Assembly: GCA_039566865.1 (NCBI GenBank)
Contig: CM076943.1
Coordinates: forward strand, 19,626,501 to 19,690,500
DNA length: 64,000 bases
Source of the DNA: Aurelia coerulea
Lineage: Eukaryota > Cnidaria > Scyphozoa > Semaeostomeae > Ulmaridae
Reading direction: 5' to 3'
The position numbers and the translations under genes are program-made. Positions 1 through 15,400 of this stretch are shown piece after piece; the stretch's first letter is position 1; each line of letters begins with the position of its first letter. The notes beneath the pieces were generated by a model that ran no database searches, had not been told where the DNA came from, and was given only the letters and a program-made list of their open reading frames with translations.

Positions 1-408
1 TTACATGTGTTTGAGCAAGAAGATTCCTTCTTAGTTTGATCAACGATTTTAGGCCTCTTTTCACCCAATTTGAAGTAAGGAATTCTTCGCAAATCACATT
101 CTACCTATATTTCCAATGCTGACCAAAATGGGAAAAAATCATTAACGGTTACCATAATTTTGAAATCCTTGCTGGAAAAAATGATTGAGTCAAATAAATT
201 GTAATTTGTAAGATAGTTTTAAGTATTGCCTAGGCCTGGCTGGGGCGATGCAAAGTAGACAATGAATACAACTGCCAGCCAAATGATTGATCTTACGCCC
301 CCCCCCCCCTGTGTCAACAAAATATGCTACAAAAGACCAGTCATCGTAATGCTACAGTTTTGTTCAACTGTTTAAAGACATGCAGAGAAGCAAAGGTCAG
401 TTACTTAC

Positions 409-465
409 AGCTTCTGGGTCTAAGTAGTCTCCAAACATCAAACTTCGCATATCATCTTCTTTTGG
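409..465 (-). CDS. DNAH3: DNAH3-like coding exon 33 (residues 2180-2198), last in window
   Basis: 19 codons encoding [16 protein letters not shown], the +RSL.FGD+..P motif just before AAA4. Donor GTAAGT. The next exon must lie beyond base 1; I see none in 1-408. Confidence 0.95.
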
Positions 466-3400
466 CTAGGAAAGGAGATCAAAGTTGCTTAGAAATTCAA
501 CAAACACAAGGAAGAAAACTGGTAAGCAAATGACATGGTATAAGAATTTGAATAATTTCTGCAACATTATAGGCTTTTTCTAAATTTGCGCATTAGTGAA
601 ATTTGCGGGGACACCCGGTAGTATAAACGTATGTAACAAGGGTATACAACAACGCTTGCTGATCGGTAGAGAACTTCATTTCACATTGTTGGTACAACCT
701 AACTTACAAAAAAAAATACATTTAAAGAAAACCCTAGGAAACTAAATCAAACCTTGACTTGATTGGATGCAAGATGTTTGAACAGTCCATCAAAATCTTC
801 TTTAAAGTGTTCTTTCACGTCACCGACAATGTTGCTGAAATGGAGAGAGGAAACAATTATTGTAAATTTTTTGTCAAATCTGCAAGGCCTGTAAAGTTCT
901 ATGGAATTTGCACAGCTCTCTTGAACTAAAACAACCATAACTGATAAGGTGGCAGGTTAGCATAGTGGTTAGCGCAGTCATCTTCTCTGCAAAAGGTTGT
1001 GGGTTTAAGTCGTGTCGCTATTTTCACTGGCTGTTTGCCCTCACTTTCAAATTTGGCTTCGATCTACTTATTCTCTTGGGTTACAGACAGCATATTATGC
1101 CTGTTTTCGTGCATTCCCGGGTCGCTGGGGACCAAGTGACATATCTAAACTCGACATCATTCAGCAAGGTTCAAGCAACCCTTCTCCATCACCGATGATT
1201 CGCCATCGAAGAATACCAACCACTGTTCGAACCCGCCATTCCCTGGCATTCTCAATCTCTGTGCCTAATTCAAATAGCAGGAGCATACGTTCCAAATCTT
1301 TAAAAAGGCCGGTGTAAAATTGACTAACCTATTCCTTTGAACTGAATGACTTCAAAGAAACTTCAGCTATTTCTCTATAATTCTACCGTTGGACTTTTCT
1401 GAAATCTTTAATAGTTTCAGAATTAGAGTGTTTTTCTTCCTTTTCAAGAATTCAAGAACAATTTTCAAAAAAACTTGAAACCATCGTAATTTCTAAACCG
1501 TTTGACGCAACATGAAGTAATTTCGAAGAGAACTATAGTTTGTGGATGCCTACAATATGGTATCAAGCCAAAGTCTGTCACTCATCTGATTTATGATTTA
1601 GAAATTTGATGACGTCACATCCTAAAATGAGCTGAAATGTAAAATACGCTATAAATTCAAAATTTCTGGAAAGTCCAACGGTAGAATTATAGATAAGTAT
1701 CTAAAGTTTCTTTCAAGCCATTCAATCAGAAGAAATAGATCATTGAATTTTACACCCACCTTTTTACGCTGAGGTAAAGATTTGGAACCTATGCTAATAG
1801 CAGGATGGTAAAGGAATGGAGAATAGGTAACTAATCAACATAATAGATTACTTATGCAGCCATTTGCGATCATCATCATCCACCAGTCTATCATAGAAAA
1901 CACGATACACCTCATGAACCCAAAGTCTCTTCAGCGTTTTTTTATCTTCGAGTGAAGCAGGCTTGATGAGCAGCACACCATTAATCACTCGTGCAAAATC
2001 ACGCAGATTGAAAGTGTAATGAGACTTTAGAGGGGTAGGCAATAGATTTTCAATTGCTTTCTTGTATATCTGAAAGAAGAACATCGTAATAATAGCATAT
2101 TTTAAATGGATATTGACGAAGTTTAATGCGAATAAATCCCATGTCAATAGTATGAAAAGATGAACCATTAAAAATGGCTGGTTGCTAAGAAACCGGGTTC
2201 GCCAGAGAAAACTATCCAGTCTCGACAGGCTATGAAAATTTATGAAGGTTTTTGTCAAATGACAATCAAAACACAGAAACATGCAACAAAATACAACAAC
2301 TGTGCCACTCAATGCAGGAAAGGACGCGTCGTAGTCAACGAGTTCCGACACTTACAACTAAGGAATTAAACGCAAGAGAAAAATTCAAATTGAAAGAAAA
2401 GTAAAGCGAAAAGCCTGATCGCTGAGAAGAACTGCAGCTGTCTGATAAACGACCGATAGCCGCCCACCCAACACGGATCCCTTAAACTATGGAGAAAGAG
2501 TTTATGATGGTGGCAGAAGGAAGACCATTATGCTGCTAGAGCCTTCAGTTAATTCGTTGATTTGAAGGCTTGAGAGTACGAGAATGTGTATGTAACGGAA
2601 ACTTATACCAACAATTCTTTGTGTATACTTGTGAAAAGAACCAGATTGATTTTAGACGCATTGATAAGTCTTGAAATGGCTTTGAATTTGTGGCAATTTG
2701 TTCTTTTTGAAGCTATCGAGTCTTGAAGCACATTCCAAAAATCACAAAGAACGAACTAAAACTTTAAACTACAATCCTGACCTAGACAAGCTGGGGCATA
2801 GCCAAATTTCAATGTTTTCGTGAATGTTTCTTAAAATATCGAAGCGAAAACATACATTTCAGACCTTCTGATCTCCCCCCCCCCCCTCCTCCCAATTCAA
2901 TGTTGAGAAGGTCGAATGGTGTTTGATTCAAGCAACATTGAAACAGGAGGAGCAGTGGGCACGCAATCAAAGACTGAAGTACTGCAATTCTATGACTTGC
3001 CCCAAGTATTTTAACCAAGATTGTAAATGAATTTTAACATCTCACTGACGATAGAAAAGGATTGATAAAAATGTCTCACATCGAGTGTTGCTGCAACAAT
3101 CTGGGTTCCTATACTGAATGAATCACTTTGAAAGCCACTTTCCTACGAGAAAATCATAAGAAATACACATCAAAACATCTCAGCTTCTGGTTGAAATCAT
3201 CAATGCACAGGTTGACAATGCAGAAATCAATTGTTTCCACTATGATTTATTGAAAAATGAAGATGGTTTAGCAGCCTAAAATTTGAGATAACAACAAACT
3301 AATTTCAAGGTTGAGAACACAGGGCTAAGGGGGATGAAATCGTTGGATTCTTCAATTTGAAAAAATAAATTGCAAGACCTTGCCTTCCAGATTTACTTCC

Positions 3401-6400
3401 CAAAACGGTTTGGAAGTAAGCTCTAATCTATAGACATTTCATCGCTGGCTTTGGACTAAGACTCATTTTAATTTGTCGTTGATTGGTTCAAGCAAACTGT
3501 ATTTTATACGTGTTCAAAGGGAGAGGCAAGCCTTGGAGAGAAATAACAAGATAAGTGCTTTTTTCTGCGAGAGCAACAATGCACAGATCAGAGCCAAATA
3601 GAAAATGCTTTACGCTACGACAACGGTTTTAACCAGGGAGATATGGTTTTAACTACAATTGAGCGTCAGCAACTCGAACGCAGTTGCCTCGAGCATCTCG
3701 ATGTTTCGAAAATCAAATATTTCCCTTAATTAGCTTCACGGATAGCGTTACATAAATCTCGAAGATTTCGTTTTCTGTCTCCGAAACGCGAAGAGAGTGC
3801 AAGGTTTCGAGGTTCAATTGTATATGGTTTTATTTCCAAGTTTATGCTACCACAAAAGATCTTCGAATTCTTACCCGGAAACAATGCGTTACGATGGATC
3901 CAAATATCTTGACCATTGTCTCGTCACTAAACTTGGTAATTGTGATAATGTTGAAATGACGTAAGAATCTAGATGTGACAGGATTTCGTCCTCCTCCTGG
4001 AGGTCCCATGGCGCATATTAGTTGCAGTCCAAATAATGTCAGACGTGATGTGTCTTTTTTGTCGTACCTTGAAACAAAGATTATGAAGTTTATAATGTTC
4101 TGCGTTGGGTAAAAGTAAAGGGCCCTCTTGATTACTGATAATATCATACAGTAATCACCCGTTAATAAGAAGCTACAATTTTGAAAGTCAGCCCTGGGTT
4201 CTTGTACAATGAATATGATGGATCGGTTCTTATAAATGGGGGTCTGATTTGACAATTTCAGCCTGTAAGTTCTTGATCCACAAGGTTCTTATACGCAGGT
4301 GTTTATTATATGATGGTATATTGAGAATGTCTATTTCTTGGATTTTTAGTTAATCTGTGAAAGAAACAAACTGTATGAGAAATAATTATTGCAAGGAGCT
4401 ACAGTACGAGCACAAATTCGTGTTACCCCCGTCCTAGAGGGTTGAACTTTTTCAATTATTGTGCCTATAGCCTAAATAACATGAGTAGAGAGACATAGCG
4501 ATCACCATGTATGAGATTTGGTTGGTTTTAGGCAGGCTTAAGGATGAAAACATGTAAAATTACAATTCAGTATAAAGTCCGCTTCCACTGCGAAATCTAG
4601 TCATCCTTGAGTTAATGTTAGTCGGCCCGACAAATCCAAATCACCAGGCACATTTCCTGAGGACATCAAGGGCTGAGATACTGTTCTTCCATGGGATTGT
4701 TAGTTCGTCAGTCCTGGAAGCTGTGGTTTTGGCTTAGGGGCTGTACAAGGTCTTAGTAAACGAAGAATGTGTGTCGTAGACCTTCTTCTGTCTGCAGTAG
4801 GCCATCGGGTGTTTAGGCCACACATATCTGAAACTTGTGGCTCAGAATCCAGCTGTATCTCCAAAATGGTAGATGGTATGAAAAATGTGGTTGCACTGGC
4901 TAATTCTACGGAGTTCAAACCAATAGAAAATGACTTAATTTTCAGTGTATCTGTGGCTATTTGCCTGTGTTAGGGAGAGAAACTCGTGATGATGTTAAAG
5001 ATTATCTCATAGGGCCCCCTTAAGAGACAATTTCAAGATTGCTTATCTGGAACTCTACAGCCGAGTTACCGACTATTGCAGAAGAAATACCAACACTAAT
5101 TCAATCCTTGACAGTTAACAAAGAATTTCTAGGGGAAGTTTGATTAAAGTCATGGCGTCCGAATTTTTCAAAGTTGCATACAGCCTTTGGGGATAGACTG
5201 ATTGCAAGTTCGTAGTTATTGCTATTGATAGGCTGATGGACGCTATAACTACGACTCATGGACTTTCACATTGAAAATTGGGACGAAATTGTTTCCCTCG
5301 ATTTCATGTCCGATATGGAAACCATAGCAACGCTGTATGAAAAGGCGACTAATGGCGGTGGGCCTAAATTGTCAGCTCAATCGTCAGATAATAAAACGCC
5401 TCAAAATTGAAGTTTTGAGTGACGTTAGCAATGAACAAAAGTCACAAGTATTCGCATGAATCTTTCTTTAATATAAGAATTAACAAACCTTTCAGTTTCA
5501 ACAAGAATTTCCTGATTTTGAAGGCAATCTTCATCTAGCAATAGTGCACGCAAACAGAGCACAGCTCCTGAAATTCTCCAACTGCCGAAAAGAGGCCATT
5601 AACCTCGTTTCAAAGGGCACAGAAAAATCTGTGCGCCCATTGTTTATTTTCGTCCCACTTTTTGATGTGAAAGTCCATAAGTCCCAGTTTGAGCAAAAGT
5701 ATATATTGTTGTTGTTGTTGTCATTGCTGTTACTGTTGTTGTTGCGATAACTGGGACTATTTCGTGAGTCTACTTTGGGGACACTGAGTAGCAAACGAAA
5801 GTGGTACTTCTTACCAAACTCCATGATCCAATAGCTGTCTCAGGAGCTCAATCGGAGGCTGTGCACCATATTGCTCTCTTGCTGGCATGTTCACATCATC
5901 AACGAAAATCACAAATCTGAAGAAAGAAAGCAACGATATTTTCAGGCATATATAACTCAGTGACAATTCAATTCAATTTTCTTTGTCAACACACAAATAT
6001 GATATAGTACACGATGTAATAAAGCTGTATTCAGACAACTCAAGAGAAGCAGAGCTTATGTAGCTTGGGCGGTCAACTAAACAAAGCATTTGCTTTTAAA
6101 GGTGCTAATACATGGAGCAGCCTTTCTACTCGTGGCAAACTGGCACTCTCCCTGCACAAATTCAATAAAACAACTTAAATACTTTTAATTTTCTGTGCTG
6201 TAAATATTGAATATATTGCACTTAATTGTTGCAACTTTCCTCTCTAGATAACTAAATATTTCATTTTTTTACAAAGGATTTATTTTTTGTACCAACATAT
6301 TAGAAATGAAGGGCCCCTTGAAAATCAGCCCCCTTGAAAGAAGGATATCTTACTTCTTGCCAACTGGTGGTCCATATACTCCTTTTCTTCGTTTGTCGAG

Positions 6401-9400
6401 TTTGGCCATTATGAGGTCCTACAGAAAAAGTTATGAGAGCACAGTTAAGAAATGGTTGAAAATCTGGCAGTGTCCAAATCAGATCGCAAGCATTTAAATT
6501 CACACAAAAAGGAGTAAAAACTACTTGTACCCTACAGGAACAAATAAAACAATGTTCAATTTCAATTTCAATTTCAATTTCAATTTCATTTGAACAACAA
6601 ATTTAATCTACTACATTTCTACTTGTTTGAAAGATTTAAATAGATAAAGAATAAAAAAGCTGTTCAGGGTACTTGGATACTCAAGGGAACAACAGAAGTT
6701 CTTCTCTAGAGAAACCCCGGAGGGCTGGCGAGCCAAGTACCCCTTTTTCAAGGAGATAGCTTACATATTTTGAAAATTCACTCATACATGATACGTTCTA
6801 AGCAAAAATATCATCATTATTATCACATTTTTTTTTAAATGTATACAAAAACATCAAAGATAAGTTCACGTAAATACCTTGATAAATCTCAATTGCAAAT
6901 GATAAAAAAAGTACTTTAAAAGTTCTATTAAGCCCCCGGGGGGGGGGGCTTATTTAATTTTGGACACTTTTTAGTCCTTTTTGCACCACATTTTGCGGTT
7001 TAAACATAGAATTTTACGAGTTAAATACATGAATTCGACAGAGTTTTATCTCAAACACATCAAAATTAACATGCAAACTAATTTAACTCAACAAATGGAG
7101 AATCTTTGGTAACCTCTGGAATTTGATATGAATGGGGGGGGGGGCTTAATAGAGAGGAGCGCTTTATAGAGCTTTCACGGTAAGCACAGTATATAGTAAA
7201 GTTGCGTCGGAAATGGCACTTGGAGATGCAGTAGGTAGTGGGATATGGAAACACCAATGATATTAGTAGATGCACCCTATAAAGAGGGATTTCTTACAGT
7301 TCATCAACAGGGTTTTACAACTGAATTACTGAAGCAAATACATTTCTTGAATGTTTCAAAACTAAGAAATACCAATCAATCTTAACAACTGAATGCTTCC
7401 ATAACTTCAAATTCGATAAATCAAGTTGTGACAAAAGCTTTAATATGTCTTTATCATCAGAAGCGTCACACAGAGCATTTCAAAACATTATATTTTAGTT
7501 GAGCAAAAGGCCTTTAACGGGAATTGACATTGTTAAAAGCTGGCCCAGGACCAAGTTGAAAATATGATCTATCGTCTTTGATATCTTTGACACGTGTTGT
7601 TTCACTGTGTAGCTAAAGAAACAATGAGTGCGCACGTGTTTTCTTTGGCCTATTTATAGCGACCAATCAATACAGCTATGTATATTCCCTTTAAGACAGT
7701 GAAAAGAAAGCGTATCTCCCGAACTGTTTCATCTGGCATCTATTTTGAGACTGACTTCGAGTTAATTGTTAAATGCCACAGGGTTGTTATGTAATTCCAT
7801 GCTCCCTATGGTATTTTTGTCTAGTATTTTATTAATTGTAATTATTTTATGAGGGCATAAAGGAAAATAAAGAGTGAATTTAATAAATTTAGAATCTAAC
7901 CTGCGTTTGATTGGCACTAGTCTGTGCAGAGAAGTTAACAAACATAGGAAGATATTCTTCAGGGGGCAGTCCATGCATCAATTTTTCTTTGATGTAAACA
8001 CTTTTTCCTGTACCCGTTGGACCAACGAATAATGTTGGCTTCTCGTTCACTATCATTAATTCCATGAGATGTGAATAACGAGCAGTATCCATTGTTGGCA
8101 CAATTATCTCATTTGCTTTCTTGCCTTTGGGTAACGATGAATCGTGAATGGTCTTTGTCCATAATCCCCAACTCCCTCGGCCTTTGCGCTGTTGAGAAAA
8201 TCACACCATCATGAACAAGAAGAATCAAGAAGAGCTATTGGTAGTGTGTAGAAGATAACAACACATTTGCAGGATAATATAATCGTACAAATTTGTCAGA
8301 CAAAATCAGACAATCGAAGACAATTGCTATTTTCAAGAAGGCATCGAAAACATATTTTTTTGAACAAGCATTGCATTTTCAAGTTATCTTGTATGTTGAA
8401 AAACTGTAATTTTTAAGGACCTTCATTGTAATTTCAATAGTGTTGTTTTAACTTGATGTAACTTATTTGTATATCAATAAATTGTATGCGCCGCAGAATA
8501 TTGTACAATATAGGGGTGCCTTATAAAATCAATTATTTATTGTTATCATTATCATTATAAATAAATGATTTTAGTACCAAAAATAGCTGGCATGTTAAAA
8601 GTTGGTACTAAGCTATTTTTGGTACTAAAATCATTTACTTATTACATTATCGTTCAATTGCTATTGTACCACACGCAACGAACATATTTTTATTGAATAA
8701 CAAATTTGTAGCCTACATGAATAAAAGAATTTAACTATACAGATGTTTGACAGAGGAAAGTTTACTTGCAATAAAAGGAATTTCGGATTTTTTCATTAAC
8801 GCTTCAATCTTGTTAAATACTTGAAAACTTTTTTGTAATATATCATTCTTCACAGCAATTTAATACCCTTATTCAAACAAGCAAGTTAAACCAGCTTAAA
8901 GTAAACCAGGATATCAAAAGTTGCGTTTTAATTGGTCAATCTAACGAATCAAATTCATTTCATTGGTTGAAATTCAACCTGGTTTTGATAAAGCTAATTT
9001 AACTGTGTCACTGTAAATGCAGTATAATTTGATTTCGTCACTAACAGAATTAAATCATATAAATCAAAATACGAAAAGTCAAGACTTGCATAGTATCATG
9101 CCTATAAGCTAGCGATTCTTGACCAAAACTAACAAGTTGTCAAAGCTAGCGCTTTCATGCGTAAACAAGCCCCCATACAATCCCATAGTGCATAGTGTTG
9201 AGCGCCTCCACATTCGACTTCAAAATGGTTCACTGAATATATAATTAATCGAAGCTAAGTTACCTCAAACATGAAGTCATAGACTGTGTGTTCAGCAGGC
9301 ATAGAATGTTCAACCTTTCCAACAACGCTTGGTATAGGATGTTCTTCATCCTTCCCAGAAAATAACTCTGTGATGAATAGGCTGAACTTGACACGACTCG

Positions 9401-12400
9401 CACCATCACAACTTGCTCCGATCGACCACACCAGTGAAAACTGGAAGCATGACTGAGGAAAATGATAAAAGGATAGTTAACCATTTTGAAATTTTCACAG
9501 TGAGTGCGCACGGCAGAAATTGAAATTTCATTTAACGAGCAACTTCTGTCTCAAATCAGATCTCACGTGAAAATGTCCACGAACAAGATCAAATGAAGAG
9601 ATTTACACAAGAGATTTTGCGTCATCGCAAATCTCACGTAACTAGCTAAAGACTAGATTTTAGGTTATTTCACATAACAAAGACGCATTCAAGAAAGAAA
9701 TCGTAGCCTAAACACACAACTGTAGTTATACAATACTACGCGGTTATTAAATGATTTACGAGGTCCATGCTGAAAAATATTTTGACCGCAGTTTGAAGTA
9801 CGGACCGAGCGCAGTGAGGTCCGTACAAGGAACTAAGTTCCAAATATTTTCCAGCATAGATCGAGTAATCGTTTAATAAAGAAAATTGTTCATTGTATTG
9901 TATTTTCTACTGTGTCTTTGATCCTGCGCATCACTGTAGTTGGTCGTTTCGACGTTAGCTACATTGGCATTTTCTTGTGTATGATTGCAAGTTCGTCTTC
10001 AAAGTTTACAGTAAAGAATTCTTCGAGGAATAAGCTAAACTTTGGCTGACAATTCTTGCAGCATAAGCCTACACGAGAAGCTCCTCACTTTTTGTTGATT
10101 TTAAGGCAACGCCCGGTCCAATACGGCTTCGACAATACGGTTTCGAAAATACGGCTTTTGCGGACCGATCAAGAACCAATCAGACTGCTCCGTTGCCGTT
10201 CCGAGAAGCCGTATTTTCGAACGCCATATAATAATAAAATTTACCGACAATGGTGAACGGCAGTAAGTTTCAGGATAATTCAAATGTACGCTCGAAGCTA
10301 TATAAATTGCACTTGTCCTTGAAAATTTCACAGCTCTTTCTTTTAAAAGCTGGGCAGAATTTATTTTTTAGAATCTTTCATTTAAGAATGCTGACTCTGA
10401 TATAGCAATATGCGTCAAATATTGAGAGAAGGGCCTAGAGTAAATGCCTGTTACTTCTTTCTTTGTGCAGAATGGCTTGAAAGAAACTTTAGCTACTTTG
10501 TTATAATTCTATCGTTGAACGTTCCTGAAGCCTTTAATATTTTCAAATTAGAGTGTTTTCTCCCTTCTAAAGAATTTCAAGTAAACTCTTGAAAAGAGCT
10601 AAAATCATCGTCCTTCCTAAACTTTTTGAGGACAAATTGATATATGTTTCAACGAAACATTAGCACAATTTTTCAAGCATAATTCCTTCCCTCCTCTGGT
10701 CTATGATTTAGAAATTTGGTGATGTTACATCCTCAAATGTGATGAAAAATGAAATACGCTATTATTTAAAACAACATATGCATGAATTTTGAAAAGTCCT
10801 ACAGCAGTCGTATAGCAAAATAGCTGAAGTTTCTTTCAAGTTATTCACGTAAAAGAAAGATGCAATAGCCATTTAAAAGTCCCCCTTTAAGAGGGGGCTT
10901 TGGGGGGTACTAGAACCCGCAAACTCGGACCAAAATTAGCAAAAACCCGAAAACCCGCAAGCAAAAAATTCGAAACCCGAAATTGCACTTCGGGACGCAA
11001 AATTTCAATTTTCGGTAATAATCTTCGACTATGTCCTATATTTTCGTCTTCACTAACACTCTGTGCATCGTTTCCAGCATTCGGAAGCTGGTTTTTCGAT
11101 CTCAGCTAGCTACAGGGACTGCATGTCTTCGAAAACCCGAAAACATTGGAATTTTTTAAAGAAATCCCGAAAACTAAGCATAAAAATTGGCCAAACCCGC
11201 AACCCGTGGAGCAGCTCAAAACCCGAAGACCCGCACGACTTAGACGTAAAACCCGAAACCCGATGGCTAAAATTGGTCAAACCCGCAACCCGTGAAACCC
11301 CAAAGCCCCCCCTCCTTTAATAAAATCTAGACTTAAAGAAATTAGACTTGAATCAGATCTCAAAATAATAATACTTACAGCAAGCCAAGTTCTCACATAT
11401 CTTTGGTCGTTCTCTTGGACATCTTTCATCATGATTTCCAACAAAGTCATCAATGATCTCACCAAATTACTGTCAGATGTCGGTACGAATTCCTGCAGAA
11501 AATTAATCAGCAATCAAAGCAGATGGTAGATTAAAACAGAGACTCTTGTCAAATCAATGTAGAGTATGATATTTTTATTACATCGACTAAACGTTGAAAT
11601 ATCCTAGCAATGCAGGGTGTCCGAAAAACATCGACTTGATATTTGGATTCGTTTGAAAATTTACTGAAAAAGAATTCGATCGTCAACTTAGAACATATAC
11701 AAAGATGATCAGCGTACGAGTAAAAGCGCCACGAGCCATGAATAACTTAATCAGCTCTTTGTTTTGCTGCAGATCTTCGACATGTCCCTGAATTTTCAAA
11801 ATCAGCATATTCAAGATGGCAAGTGTGAATTTTGCAAAGCAAGAGTCAGCTCTCCATTACAGAGCGATCTGTATTTCTGAAGAATAAATTTCATGTCTTT
11901 GAATGCACTCAACCAAATCAAAATGACCAGAGATTGCAAGGATGATGGTGGTTTGCCGTTTAGCTTTTAGAAACTTTCCTTTGGATACAGGAATTTCTCG
12001 ATGATATTACGACCAATCGAATTTAGCTAAACATAAACTTTGTTTCGTCAAAGCTATGACACCGAGGACACATTTTTTCAAAACAAGAGAGTAGCATGAT
12101 AGAATTAATTAGAACTTTCCAATATACTAAAGCCATCTTGAAGTCCATACCAAGTCAAATGCTAATAAAACGTCGACACCGTATGCAATGATGGTGTAAT
12201 GCAAAACAAACCTTGCAACTCTTACGCAAAAAGCGCAAACATGGAGGCACAGCCCATTGAAACAAGCCAATAATGTATTTGTGTTCATCTTTGATCATAT
12301 CTGGCAACGTGTTTATCCATGATTCTACCAATGGAGCCCATCCAAGCGAGGCTGGTTCCAAGTAAATCATACCACATCTGCTCACTGTAGCTGGCTGTAA

Positions 12401-15400
12401 GGACATGGACAGAAAATTACAAGTCTTGCAGTTAAAGTAGCACCTTTTTGTCTTCGAATAAAAGACCGTTTCTTAACAAAATGAGGTTCAAATGTCGAAA
12501 GTTTTTGTCCACTGGCTTCATTATCAACCTAACATTTTAGAAGCAGAATATCCTGAAGGTTGGTTTTTAACATTCTTAGTGCAGATTTTAATAATGGCAT
12601 GAGATAAATAAATATTCGACCAATAGGAAGAGTAAATAGATCTGAGGTGAGGTGAGGTTTTAAATCATCGATGTAACCCCGCGTACAAGACTGTGAAGCT
12701 AAGCGATTCTTAAGAGATGAAATCTAGCGAATATGCGACACGAATCAGCACAGATCCTCTGCGATCACCAAAAAATAGCGGCAACAACTGATAGTATTCA
12801 GAAATTGACAAATAAAACGTAGAGGAAATGTATCCCAATCAGTGGCAAGAATTATGTCACATCATAAATAAAATCTTGACAAGGCTCGCAAATTTGCTTT
12901 TATGCAACGGCAATCTGACAAAAACTGATTAAAATCGTTTTGCATCTACCTGACACGCCTGTCTTCTTATTAAAAATATTTACATGCAGTTTCTACTCAC
13001 CGATGCTTGAGATAGATCATTGGCTTCAAATATCAAACTCATTGAACCAGACAGCTGAATAATCTCACCACTCATCAAACATAACTGTTGACAAAAGAAT
13101 ACCACTGTCAAAAGGTTTGGCAACCTAGTCTCGATAAGTTGTAAAAAGTTCAAAATCGAACCACAAGGATTGTCCCAGACAGCCCCTATGAAATGTCAGC
13201 TTTGACTTTAATTAAGAATCTCAGCTGGCTTACTATCAGAGAACTGATCGATTTTGAGACAAACAAGATGGTCTATAAATCCCTGAACGCTCTTACCCCT
13301 GATTACTTGAGAAACATCTTTCAAAGTGTATCTAAAGCTATTGACCGTCAACTGAGGAACTCGTAAACAGACCTTAGATTACTTTTACTGAGAACATAAA
13401 CTGGTCAGAAATCTTTTGCCTATAGAGGGGCTAAGGTCTGGAGTGACCTAGATATTGCCTAGATAGATACTATTGAAGATAGTCGTGTCAAAGCGTCCTC
13501 TTTCCTCTGCACATTTCGTAGAAAATATAAAGCCAAACTATGACCCTGCTAGTTTTTCTGTCTTTTTTTGTAAAAGATTATTGTAAATAGGATTAGCGTA
13601 TATATTTAGTTATTATCAAACTCTATCTTAGCATGGCTCTCCGTGAAACAGTATTTAAATATTAAGTGGACTACCATGGATAAAAAAGTTAAAATGAAAA
13701 TGAAATGGTATTCACTTAACTTTAACAAATAGGCTTGGCTTCAGAATAAGAAGTAACTCAAGACTGCAAAGAGCTAAACAAATGTGCCTATAGGTGACTG
13801 TTAAGAGACACGTTTCATCGTTTATTTTAATTTTGCAACTATTGGACCGTATGATACCAGTACTCGCTACAGCGACAACACTGTTTTCAGTTTCTGTCAA
13901 TGAAAAGCTCAAATTGATTTGAATTCCAAATCATCAGTCTTTGCACTGAAAATTGCATTTGAGAATCTATGCCTTATGCCATAAATTTTAAAGCGCTCCT
14001 TCGCGAGCTCAGCAAAGAAGATAAAATATAAATCTTTCATCTAGAATAAGCCACCACGCGGAAAATAGCACGAAGACGTAATCACTACGATCACCAGTGT
14101 ATATCAATGGCAAGAGAAGAAAAAATAACATAAAACATTGAATAATGAATGAATAACAGCATTTAACGTACCTTCTTGTTATCATCCAACACTGTATTCA
14201 TGTTTTCAATCCACAATGCATCAATTGGCCCATCAAAAACGACCCATTTTCTCGTTTCTGTTTGGTCAGCTGCATATTCTCTGAAAGTGTTGGCACAAAT
14301 ACCATCAGTCCATTCATGAGAGACAGGATCAAATTGGCCAAACAATTGTCCCATGGTGATTGATTTTGGGTTGATGATTCTGTACCAGACTTTCTCTTCT
14401 TCATAACCACTTTCACACATGATTGTTAAAGTCTGAGCAAGCACTTCAAGAACTTTTGTTTTAGCGGAAAATGGCTCACCAACCAACATAAAACCATGCC
14501 TCACGATCATCATTTCATAAGTCTGTATGAGCTTCTCTTGAAAGAAGTCAGTTGGCTGAAGATTAGCTTTCTTGCATACTTCAAATGCTATACCCAGGAA
14601 CGTGCTGTAATCAGCTTTGGGTTGCGTTATTCCTGGAAACAAGTCAGAGATTATGCCTTCGAACAAAGGAATATCATGTGACAGGAATTTAGGCTTGTTG
14701 ACATCCATGATAGATCGTAAGAGTAGCACATCCTCGTTTTCGTCAGGAAATTTCAATTTGAGGTTACCAGCTGCAGCTAAGACGGCCTTCACAGCACGCA
14801 TTCCGTAGTCGTAATGAAACTGTGAGGAAAGCTGCTCGGAACAAAGTTTGTAAGTTGTGACGATTTTGACAGCCAGGTTTCTTGCATCAACGAAGCCGTA
14901 CGAATACAAACTAATCTCTGCAATGAGAGCATAGTCCGGTACCATCATTGCAACAGTACGGAACAAGACTTTCAGGTTGTCAGGTAATTCTGATCGACCG
15001 GCATAGCCCGGATTCATTGTGATACAAACGTAACAGTTGGCATTTAATTGGAGCTTTGTGCCTTCAAAAACAAACTCGTCCAAATGCGAAGCAACTGCCC
15101 TTTGAATGCATAAAATTTGCTGTGCCACGACAGATAACACTTCTAATTCAATTCGATTGAATTCATCAAAGCAAGCCCAGGCTCCACATGCTGCCAGACC
15201 TTTGAAGAATTTTCCCATCTGCAGGTAATCTAAACCATCTGAGCAATTGAAAACAACGCATTGGATTGCAAGTGCTTTCGCGAGATCTTTGGTTGTTTCT
15301 GTTTTGCCAGTGCCTGCAGGCCCCTCGGGTGCACCATTCAAATTCAAATGGAACGCACCAACAAGAGTGCGATAGCATCGATCTGTCAAAGGTGTGATAA

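Noticed and set aside
611..620. ACACCCGGTA as a family B right end
   Set aside because: No matching left end or arm sequence nearby; at most a decayed remnant.
940..1320. Two overlapping plus-strand frames of 77 and 101 codons
   Set aside because: They coincide with the tRNA-like SINE and cross into a MITE; no coding signature.
3590..3840. Possible repeat with TCTCGAAG/CGAAACGCG motifs
   Set aside because: No paired ends or second copy found in the window.
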